Positions 6,610-11,482 of a stretch of 11,482 nucleotides of DNA are shown here, piece after piece. The position numbers and the translations under genes are program-made. The notes under the pieces were generated by a model. It was not told where the DNA came from, searched no databases, and saw only the letters and a program-made list of their open reading frames with translations. Source of the DNA: JAEUPI01 sp035764445 (lineage in GTDB: Bacteria > Pseudomonadota > Gammaproteobacteria > Burkholderiales > Burkholderiaceae_C); contig DASTZF010000392.1 of assembly GCA_035764445.1 (NCBI GenBank), positions 1 to 11,482 on the forward strand, given 5' to 3'. The stretch's first letter is position 1. The number at the start of each line of letters is the position of its first letter.

Positions 6610-7197
6610 TCAAGGCGCCGCGTGCGCGAGGTGATGCGCGAGCTGCTCGAGGTCGCCGTCGCTCAGGCCGCGCAGCGTGGCGGCCATGATGGTGTCGCGC
6701 CCCGGGCCCGGCTGATCGCGGAACTGCTTCATCGAGTGCACCAGGTACGCCTCGTCCTGTCCCGCCAGCCGCGGCACCTGCTGCTGGCCGGCATAGGTGG
6801 GCAAGTGGCATGTGCCGCAGCCGAGGCGGCGCGCGATGTCGGCGCCGGCGCGCGCCTTGTCGGGCTTCGGCGCGGGTGCCAATGCCTTGGGTGGCTGTGC
6901 GGCGTAGTAAGTGGCCAGCGCGCCGATCTCGTCGTCGGCCATGCCGGCGACGAACGGTTTCATCACCGGCACCTCGCGCAGCCCCTCGCGGATGATCACC
7001 AGCTGGTTCTCGATGAACAGCTTCGGCTGGCCGGCCAGCGACGGCGTACCGACGATCGCCGACACGCCGCGCGCACCGTGGCAGCCCGCGCACACCGCGA
7101 GCCGCGCGGCGCTCGGTTGCGCGAGCGCCGCGCCGGCGAGCGGCAGCAGCGCGGCAGCCGCCGCGCCGCGCGCCCTGCGCAGCAGCGCGTCGTTCAC
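6610..7197 (-). CDS. Periplasmic diheme cytochrome c (c4-like)
   Basis: This is a 195-residue protein. The GTG start at 7197 overlaps the TGA of the dehydrogenase gene (GTGA). The frame extends further upstream only as a shadow of that gene, and the chosen start gives a classic signal peptide: two Arg (7-8), an Ala/Leu core and a probable cut after ALA at 26. Two heme c attachment motifs follow, CAGCH (36-40) and CGTCH (127-131), each heading one cytochrome c domain. Candidate axial Met ligands are in VMKPFVAGMADDEI (Met79 or Met86) and near DTIMAATLRGLSDGDL. The length and twin-domain layout match cytochrome c4/c553-type carriers. It is probably exported by Sec, loaded with heme in the periplasm, and accepts electrons from the PQQ-type dehydrogenase encoded just upstream, passing them to the respiratory chain. 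The pairing is inferred from gene order. Confidence 0.92.
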   Translation of the reverse strand: MNDALLRRARGAAAAALLPLAGAALAQPSAARLAVCAGCHGARGVSAIVGTPSLAGQPKLFIENQLVIIREGLREVPVMKPFVAGMADDEIGALATYYAAQPPKALAPAPKPDKARAGADIARRLGCGTCHLPTYAGQQQVPRLAGQDEAYLVHSMKQFRDQPGPGRDTIMAATLRGLSDGDLEQLAHHLAHAAP

Positions 7198-8438
7198 CGC
7201 GAGTAGCTGATGCGGTAGATCGCGCCCAGCTGCTCGTCGGAGATCAACAGCGAGCCGTCGGGCAGCTGCAGGAAGTAGGCAGGCCTGCCGCTGAAGGCTT
7301 GGGTTTCGGAGTTCATGAAGCCGGTCATGAACGGCGTGATGCCGGTGCTCTTGCCGTCGCCATCGGTGCGCACGGTGACGACGTCGTAGCCGAACTTCTT
7401 GGTGCGGTTCCACGAGCCCTTGCGCGCGATGAACATCGTGTTCTTGTATTCGGCCGGGAACATGTTGCCGGTGTAGAAGTGCAGCCCCATCACCGCGGCG
7501 TGCGGGCCCATCGTCTGCACCGGCAGTGTCACGCCGTCGCACGGGTTGGCTTTCTTGATGTCCTTGTCGGCCACGGCGGCGGCATGGCAGTACGGGAAGC
7601 CGAAGTTGAGGCCGGCGCGCGGCATGCGGTTCAGCTCGTCCTCGGGCGTGTCGTCGCCCATCCAGTCGCGACCGTGGTCGGTGAACCACAGGTCACCGGT
7701 CACCGGATGCCATGCGAAGCCCTGCGTGTTGCGGATGCCGCGCGCGATCACCTCCATGCCCGAACCGTCAGCGTTGTAGCGGCGCAGCTGTGCGTACTCC
7801 GGCGGCGGCTCGCAGATGTTGCACGGCGCACCGAACGGCACGTACAGCTTGCCGTCGGGCCCGAACGCGATGTACTTCCAGTTGTGGTGCTGCTCAGGCG
7901 GCAGCTTGAACGCCGCCGTCATGTCGACCGGCTGCGCGCCGGGGTTCGATTCGATGCCGTCGAAGCGCAGCACCTTGTCGATCGCGATCACGTACAGCGA
8001 GCCGTTGCGCAGCGCCACGCCGGCGGGTTGCGTCAGCTTGTCGACCACCACGCGGGACGAGCGCGTGCTGCCGTTGTCGGTGATCTCGTAGACGCGCCCG
8101 ATCGCGCGCGTGCCCATGTAGATCTTGCCCGAGTCGCCGCGCACCATCGAGCGCCCGCCGACCAGCCCGGTGGCCCAGATCTCGGCCTTGAAGCCCGGCG
8201 GGAGCTTGAGGTTGGCGATCGGGATGTCGGCTGCCGCGGTGGCGGTCATGCGGCCGGGCACCGGCGCCAGCGTGGAGCTGGCCTGCTCGGCGGTGCGGCC
8301 CTGCTGCCACGCCGGCGGCGCCGCTGCCGGGGCGGCAGCCTGTGTCGGAGCCGGCGCCGCGGGCGCGGGCTTGGTGGTCATCGATTGGCAGGCTGCCAGC
8401 GCCAACGCACTGGCTGCCAGGGTGATTCTGGCAAGCAT
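7194..8438 (-). CDS. PQQ-type sorbosone/sugar dehydrogenase lipoprotein
   Basis: This is a 414-residue protein. The ATG at 8438 is preceded by GAGGAG (8449-8444) with 5-nt spacing, which fixes the start. The N-terminus is a lipoprotein signal ending LALAAC (Cys17), then a Pro/Ala-rich tether to about residue 65. The rest is a six-bladed propeller of the soluble glucose/sorbosone dehydrogenase family: FKAEIWATGL, IYMGTR, HHNWKYIAFGPDGKLYVPFG (185-203; His184 or His185 is probably the active-site base), ARGIRNTQGFAWHP (232-245), DHGRDWMGDD (254-263), GSWNR (341-345) and the closing LPDGSLLISDEQLGAIYRISY. Cys pairs 206/209 and 284/300 could form disulfides. Such enzymes oxidise aldoses or related aldehydes with PQQ in the periplasm. 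The natural substrate is not known from sequence. It is followed with overlap by the diheme cytochrome, its likely electron acceptor. Confidence 0.91.
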   Translation of the reverse strand: MLARITLAASALALAACQSMTTKPAPAAPAPTQAAAPAAAPPAWQQGRTAEQASSTLAPVPGRMTATAAADIPIANLKLPPGFKAEIWATGLVGGRSMVRGDSGKIYMGTRAIGRVYEITDNGSTRSSRVVVDKLTQPAGVALRNGSLYVIAIDKVLRFDGIESNPGAQPVDMTAAFKLPPEQHHNWKYIAFGPDGKLYVPFGAPCNICEPPPEYAQLRRYNADGSGMEVIARGIRNTQGFAWHPVTGDLWFTDHGRDWMGDDTPEDELNRMPRAGLNFGFPYCHAAAVADKDIKKANPCDGVTLPVQTMGPHAAVMGLHFYTGNMFPAEYKNTMFIARKGSWNRTKKFGYDVVTVRTDGDGKSTGITPFMTGFMNSETQAFSGRPAYFLQLPDGSLLISDEQLGAIYRISYSR

Positions 8439-8635
8439 GGTGTCTCCTCGCGTCTTGTAATCGTGTGATCTGCGAGGACAGCGTACCTCGCATTGCGGCG
8501 CATTATGACGACGGGCTGGACGTCTTGCACCTCGCCCGTCTGGCGGCGCTACACGCTGCGAGCGCGGCAGTGCCGGCCCGTTGGCCAGCCGCGGTTGCGC
8601 GCCAGGACCAGGCGCCTCGCGCAGCGGTGCGACGG
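8439..8635 (-). promoter_or_regulatory. Upstream region of the dehydrogenase-cytochrome operon
   Basis: This 197-bp gap lies between the XRE-cupin stop and the dehydrogenase start, both on the minus strand. A -10-like CATAAT is at 8507-8502 on the minus strand with no good -35 at the usual distance. The heptamer CAAGACG appears twice on the minus strand (8527-8521 and 8457-8451), 70 bp apart. The 8508-8635 part shows no open frame with family character and no RNA gene that I recognise. Confidence 0.4.
8444..8492 (-). promoter_or_regulatory. Leader with alternative hairpins at dehydrogenase RBS
   Basis: On the minus strand, TGCGAGG (8492-8486) and CCTCGCA (8477-8471) form perfect 7-bp arms around an 8-nt loop. 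The second arm can instead pair over 6 bp with GCGAGG (8451-8446), which is part of the ribosome binding site GCGAGGAG. The three elements are thus arranged as anti-anti-SD, anti-SD and SD, about 5-54 nt before the ATG. The 7-8-7 repeat could equally be a DNA operator. Complementarity is seen directly; switching is inferred. Confidence 0.4.
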
Positions 8636-9208
8636 CTAGCGCTTGACCACCGCCACCAGATAGCGGCACGCCGCACGCGCGCGGTTGGCGAACACGCAGT
8701 CGGCCGGCGCTCCGAGCTCGAGGCAATCGCCCGCGCGCAGGCGGTGCAGGTGATCACCCTCCGCGAACTCTAGCGTGCCCGACATGACCCAGATCGCCTG
8801 GCGGATGAAGGCGAACGCCGCCGCCGGGTACGCCACCTCGGCCCCGGGCGGAAACTCCACCTCGATCAATTGCACCGGCAGGTCCGACAGCGGCGTCACC
8901 TGGCGTCGCCGGTAGCCGGTGGCCGGGTCGCGCCAGAGCGGCTGCTCGGCGCGGCGGACCAGGCGCGAGCGCGGCACGTCGTCGGCGGCCAGCAGCGTGC
9001 TCAGCGTCATGCCGAGCGCGCCGCTGATGCGGCCGAGCAGCGCGGCGGTGGGACTGGCCTCGCTGCGCTCGAGCTTGCTCAGCATCGCTTTCGAGACGCC
9101 GGCGCGCTGCGCCAGGTCGTCGAGCGTCCAGCCGTGGCGCGTGCGTTCGTCGCGCAGCCGGCGCGCGATCAGCGGGGTGGGGTCGTCGGCGCCGGCGGGT
9201 CTGTCCAC
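8636..9208 (-). CDS. XRE-family regulator with C-terminal cupin domain
   Basis: This is a 190-residue protein from a GTG at 9208. The next in-frame Met lies inside the HTH domain, and no clear Shine-Dalgarno sequence precedes the GTG. Residues 12-75 are a Cro/C1-type helix-turn-helix: LIARRLRDERTRHGWTLDDL, then AQRAGVSKAMLSKLERSEAS with the recognition helix at about 39-48. Residues about 108-187 form a cupin-like beta barrel (VQLIEVEFPPGAEVAYP, WVMSGTLEFAEGDHLHRLRAGDCLEL). The His-x-His metal pair of many cupins is not visible at the expected place (AFIRQAIWVMSG), so it may bind a small ligand without metal. The layout matches XRE-cupin regulators of small-molecule metabolism. It is divergent from the acetyltransferase gene across 68 bp that hold a dyad, so self-regulation and control of that gene are likely (inference). 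Confidence 0.91.
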   Translation of the reverse strand: MDRPAGADDPTPLIARRLRDERTRHGWTLDDLAQRAGVSKAMLSKLERSEASPTAALLGRISGALGMTLSTLLAADDVPRSRLVRRAEQPLWRDPATGYRRRQVTPLSDLPVQLIEVEFPPGAEVAYPAAAFAFIRQAIWVMSGTLEFAEGDHLHRLRAGDCLELGAPADCVFANRARAACRYLVAVVKR

Positions 9209-9236
9209 TATCGTTGACGGAAGTCGAGGATCGTGG
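9205..9236. promoter_or_regulatory. Extended dyad, candidate XRE-cupin operator
   Basis: The 32-bp segment is an imperfect palindrome centred at 9220/9221: 11 of 16 positions in the half-sites are complementary, and 12 of 17 if one flanking T-A pair is added. The outer arms are CCACTATC (9205-9212) and GATCGTGG (9229-9236); inner GAC and GTC also match. It covers the GTG start of the regulator gene and the -35 and spacer of the acetyltransferase promoter, so binding could repress both. It was found by eye only. Confidence 0.45.
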
Positions 9237-9242
9237 AATCAT
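9214..9242 (+). promoter_or_regulatory. Candidate sigma-70 promoter for the acetyltransferase
   Basis: TTGACG (9214-9219, 5 of 6 consensus) is followed after exactly 17 bp by AATCAT (9237-9242, 4 of 6). Transcription would begin near 9249, leaving a leader of about 28 nt before the ATG at 9277. A GAGG ribosome binding site is at 9265-9268 with 8-nt spacing. This also argues against the earlier in-frame TTG at 9214 as the start codon. Confidence 0.42.
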
Positions 9243-9276
9243 GCCAGCGAACCGGCAGCTTGGCGAGGTCTTCGCA

Positions 9277-9804
9277 ATGAACCCGCTCACCGTGCGTGCC
9301 GCTCACGCCGACGACGTGCCGGCGATGACGGCGATCTACAACGACGTGGTGGCCCACTCGACCGCGATCTACACCACGCAGCCGAGCACGCCGGCCGAGC
9401 GCAGCGACTGGCTCAACGCCCGCACCGGCGCGGGCTTCCCGGTGCTGGCCGCCGAGCGCGACGGGCAGCTGGTGGGCTATGCATCGTTCGCCGAGTTCCG
9501 CGGCGCCTGGCCTGGCTACCTGCACTCGGTGGAGCACTCGGTGTACGTGCGCGCCGATGGTCGCCGCTGCGGCGTCGGCAGCGCGCTGGTGCGTGCGCTG
9601 TTCCCGCTCGCGGCGGCACTCGACAAGCACGTGATGATCGGCGGCATCGACGCCACCAACGAGGGCTCGCTGCGCATGCACGAGCGGCTCGGCTTCGAGC
9701 GCGTGGCGCACTTCCGCGAGGTCGGGCGCAAGTTCGGCCGCTGGCTCGACCTGGTGTTCGTGCAGCGCTTTCTCGACGCGCCGGGCGCACCGCGCGCCGA
9801 TTGA
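9277..9804 (+). CDS. GNAT acetyltransferase, phosphinothricin-type (PAT)
   Basis: This is a 175-residue protein, the usual length for the phosphinothricin acetyltransferase-like group. The ATG at 9277 has GAGG 8 nt upstream and starts directly at the domain (MNPLTVRAAHADDVPAMTAIYNDVV). The family pattern includes FPVLAAERDGQLVGYASFAEFR, VEHSVYVRADGRRCGVGSAL with the acetyl-CoA pyrophosphate loop RRCGVG (96-101), and the C-terminal IDATNEGSLRMHERLGFERV with FGRWLDLVFVQRFL. Relatives move an acetyl group from acetyl-CoA to the amino group of glutamate analogues such as phosphinothricin, methionine sulfone or methionine sulfoximine. Chromosomal members often act on endogenous or environmental amino acid analogues, so resistance should not be assumed. 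It is cytoplasmic. The divergent XRE-cupin gene is the likely regulator. Confidence 0.92.
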   Translation: MNPLTVRAAHADDVPAMTAIYNDVVAHSTAIYTTQPSTPAERSDWLNARTGAGFPVLAAERDGQLVGYASFAEFRGAWPGYLHSVEHSVYVRADGRRCGVGSALVRALFPLAAALDKHVMIGGIDATNEGSLRMHERLGFERVAHFREVGRKFGRWLDLVFVQRFLDAPGAPRAD

Positions 9805-9831
9805 GCGCCTGCCGCCGTAGACGGCCGCTCA
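9802..9831. terminator. Candidate bidirectional terminator hairpin
   Basis: TGAGCG (9802-9807) pairs with CGCTCA (9826-9831), and an inner GCCG (9811-9814) pairs with CGGC (9822-9825) after a 3-nt bulge. It lies between the convergent acetyltransferase and small membrane protein genes, and the acetyltransferase TGA is part of the stem. There is no T-run on either strand, so termination is uncertain. Confidence 0.35.
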
Positions 9832-9843
9832 GCGCCGGGTCGG

Positions 9844-10185
9844 CTACGACAGCCGGTGAAAGCCGCTGGCGCCGAAGCCGCGCGAGTGCTCGCCGCGTGC
9901 TGCCTCGGCGTCGGTGGCGAACGCCATCGAATCGATGGGCGCCACCCGCAACCCCGGATGACCCTGTATGCACTGCAGGTGGTAGGCGTCGACCGCGCGC
10001 TGGTAGTCGAACATCTCGTAGACCACCCACGCGGTGCAGGCGAGGAAGATCGCGACGCCCGAATCGAACGCGATCAGCCGCGAGACGATCAGCGTGAAGA
10101 CCACCGCCACGAATACCGGTGCCAGCCCGACGGCCACGCTGGCGCGGTGGTCGCTGGGTGGCTCGGGAGTGGGTGGCGTGGTCAT
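9844..10185 (-). CDS. Small two-helix membrane protein, function unknown
   Basis: This is a 113-residue protein that I do not recognise. The ATG at 10185 is chosen because AAGG lies 8 nt upstream; an ATG at 10191 would add two residues, and a longer open frame upstream adds nothing membrane-like. A short Pro-rich N-terminus (TTPPTPEPP) is followed by two hydrophobic segments: about 16-39 (VAVGLAPVFVAVVFTLIVSR) and about 43-59 (GVAIFLACTAWVVYEMF). A soluble tail follows from about residue 60 (DYQRAVDAYHLQCIQGHPG), with a Gly/Arg-rich end. The two helices are joined by a very short turn, so a hairpin with both ends on one side of the inner membrane is expected. It follows the M20 amidohydrolase on the same strand at a distance of 139 bp, and a functional link is not established. 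Coding potential is supported by the membrane pattern and codon use. Confidence 0.68.
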   Translation of the reverse strand: MTTPPTPEPPSDHRASVAVGLAPVFVAVVFTLIVSRLIAFDSGVAIFLACTAWVVYEMFDYQRAVDAYHLQCIQGHPGLRVAPIDSMAFATDAEAARGEHSRGFGASGFHRLS

Positions 10186-10324
10186 GCGCATCACCTTAGC
10201 GCGCAGCACGCAGGTCGATGCAGCGATCAGAGGGGCCAATCGTGTGGAATTGGCGGGTTCGAGCGATTGCGCATCCGCCGCGGTGGCTGCGGTGGCGCGC
10301 GCGCAGCACGCCGCGGTCTGTCGA
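10186..10324. other. Gap between amidohydrolase and membrane protein genes
   Basis: These 139 bp hold no recognised gene. They contain an inverted repeat GCCAAT/ATTGGC (10235-10240 and 10249-10254) with an 8-nt centre, and the AAGG ribosome binding site of the membrane protein gene. A GGTTCGA at 10257-10263 resembles a tRNA T-loop, but the flanks do not pair. Confidence 0.35.
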
Positions 10325-11482
10325 CTAGCCGCTCGTCGGAGCGGCGCTCAGCCAGCGCTCGGCCAAGCGCACCCAGTAGGTGGCGCCCAGCGGGATCAGC
10401 GCGTCGTTGAAGTCGTAGCTCGGGTTGTGCAATAGGCACGGTCCGGTGCCGTGCCCGTGCGCGCGGTGGTCGCCGTCGCCATTGCCGATGAAGCAGTAGC
10501 AGCCGGCCCTGGCCTGCAACATGTAGGCGAAGTCCTCCGACGGCATCGACGGCTCCTGCACCCGCACGTTGTCGGAGCCGACGATGCCGCGCATCACGTC
10601 GGCGGCGAACAGCGCCTCGCGCGCGTGGTTGACCACCGGCGGCGCACGGCGCTGGAACTCGAAGTCGCAGCGCGCCTCGTGCGCCGCGCAGGTGTGCTCG
10701 GCGATCTCGCGCAGCCGGCGCTCGATCAGGTCGAGCACGTCGGTGCGGAACGCGCGCACCGTGCCTTCGATGGTGCAGCTGTCGGGCACGACGTTCGTCG
10801 CCTCGCCGCCGTGCACCATCGTCACCGACACCACCGCGGTGTCGAGCGGCGCCTTGTTGCGGCTGACGATCGTCTGCACCGCCGCGACGATCTGGCAGGC
10901 CACCGGCATCGGGTCGACGCCGAGATGCGGCAGCGCGGCGTGGCTGCCCTGGCCGTGCACGACGATCTTGAAGGTGTTGGCCGACGCCATCACCGGCCCG
11001 GGGCTGACCGCCAGCGTACCCGCCGGGTAGCCCGGCCAGTTGTGCATGCCGAACACCGCCTCCATCGGATAGCGCTCGAACAGGCCGTCGCGGATCATCG
11101 CCTGCGCGCCGCCGCGGCCCTCTTCGGCCGGCTGGAAGATCAGCACCACCGTGCCATCGAACTCGCGCGTCGCGGCCAGGTGCTGCGCCGCGGCCAGCAG
11201 CATCGCGGTGTGGCCGTCGTGGCCGCACGCGTGCATCGTGCCGGCGTGTCGGCTGCGGTGCGCGAAGGTGTTGGTCTCCTGGATCGACAGCGCGTCCATG
11301 TCGGCGCGCAGCCCGACCGCGCGACCGCTCGCGCCGCTGTCGCGGCCGTGCACGAGGCCCACCACCGCGGTCTTGGCGAAGCTGCGGTCGATCGCGATGC
11401 CCCACTCGGCGAGGCAGCGCGCCACCAGGTCCGACGTGTGGTGCTCCTCGAAGCCGAGCTCGGGCCGCGCGTGGATCTCTCG
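10325..11482 (-). CDS. M20-family amidohydrolase, N-terminus cut by edge
   Basis: The frame is open to the right edge, leaving 385 residues without the first few. The visible start REIHARPELGFEEH is the usual N-terminal motif of hippurate hydrolase/IAA-amino acid hydrolase-like M20 enzymes (M20D type), so perhaps 10-20 residues are missing. Numbered from the edge, metal-site residues are all present: Cys86 and His88 in MHACGHDGHTAML, Glu120 or Glu121 in QPAEEG, His147 in GMHNW, and a C-terminal His in LLHNPSYDFND. The dimerisation domain is the stretch after ANTFKIVVHGQGSHAALPH. These enzymes use a two-metal centre to cleave N-acyl or N-aroyl amino acids (hippurate, N-acetyl amino acids, auxin conjugates). 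The exact substrate is unknown. No signal peptide can be judged. The small membrane protein gene lies downstream on the same strand. Confidence 0.93.
   Translation of the reverse strand, partial: REIHARPELGFEEHHTSDLVARCLAEWGIAIDRSFAKTAVVGLVHGRDSGASGRAVGLRADMDALSIQETNTFAHRSRHAGTMHACGHDGHTAMLLAAAQHLAATREFDGTVVLIFQPAEEGRGGAQAMIRDGLFERYPMEAVFGMHNWPGYPAGTLAVSPGPVMASANTFKIVVHGQGSHAALPHLGVDPMPVACQIVAAVQTIVSRNKAPLDTAVVSVTMVHGGEATNVVPDSCTIEGTVRAFRTDVLDLIERRLREIAEHTCAAHEARCDFEFQRRAPPVVNHAREALFAADVMRGIVGSDNVRVQEPSMPSEDFAYMLQARAGCYCFIGNGDGDHRAHGHGTGPCLLHNPSYDFNDALIPLGATYWVRLAERWLSAAPTSG

Noticed and set aside
6085..7206. Plus-strand 373-codon frame opposite MATE and cytochrome genes
   Set aside because: It is His/Arg/Gln-rich antisense with no domain, and it spans the intergenic gap and two confident genes.
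7198..7689. Upstream extension of the cytochrome frame
   Set aside because: It is an out-of-frame reading of the dehydrogenase gene. The GTG at 7197 gives a proper signal peptide.
9214..9276. TTG start at 9214 for the acetyltransferase
   Set aside because: It would lie inside the candidate promoter -35, has no ribosome binding site and adds 21 residues outside the family domain.
10250..10290. Possible tRNA T-arm (GGTTCGA)
   Set aside because: The five bases on each side do not pair, and no acceptor, D or anticodon stem can be built around it.
10227..11405. Minus-strand 392-codon frame overlapping the amidohydrolase
   Set aside because: It is a shifted reading of the M20 gene. The 10325-11482 frame carries all metal ligands.

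Overview
The window reads as a stretch of chromosome from a high-GC Gram-negative bacterium. A Burkholderiales-type betaproteobacterium is most likely, judged from base composition, strongly GC-ending codons, exported c-type cytochrome and lipoprotein signals, and the gene families present. That placement is an inference. No rRNA, tRNA, CRISPR array, insertion sequence or phage gene was recognised. Ten protein genes cover nearly all of the window, and the first and last are cut by its edges.

Left part (1-2291): a truncated alpha/beta hydrolase on the minus strand is divergent from a plus-strand regulator. The regulator joins a SARP-type winged helix and BTAD domain to a complete alpha/beta hydrolase domain. 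Their shared promoter region (581-698) holds an exact 8-bp direct repeat with an 11-bp period, the spacing expected of SARP binding sites.

Central block (2299-8438, all minus strand): transcription runs from a PQQ-type sugar/sorbosone dehydrogenase lipoprotein into a diheme cytochrome c (GTGA overlap). After a 120-bp gap come a MATE-family exporter, a CbbQ/NorQ-type MoxR ATPase, and a NorD/CbbO-type VWA protein (again a GTGA overlap). The first pair forms a plausible periplasmic oxidation module in which electrons from the dehydrogenase pass to the cytochrome. The AAA+/VWA pair belongs to families that activate metalloenzymes such as rubisco or nitric oxide reductase, but no such client gene is visible here.

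Right part (8636-11482): an XRE-cupin regulator is divergent from a phosphinothricin-type GNAT acetyltransferase, with an extended dyad between them. A convergent unit follows, made of an M20 amidohydrolase (N-terminus cut by the window edge) and, downstream of it, a small two-helix membrane protein of unknown function.

The most interesting non-coding signals are the SARP-like direct repeat at 625-643, a three-element leader (8444-8492) that could switch access to the dehydrogenase ribosome binding site, and the operator-like dyad at 9205-9236. All were found by eye and have not been tested.
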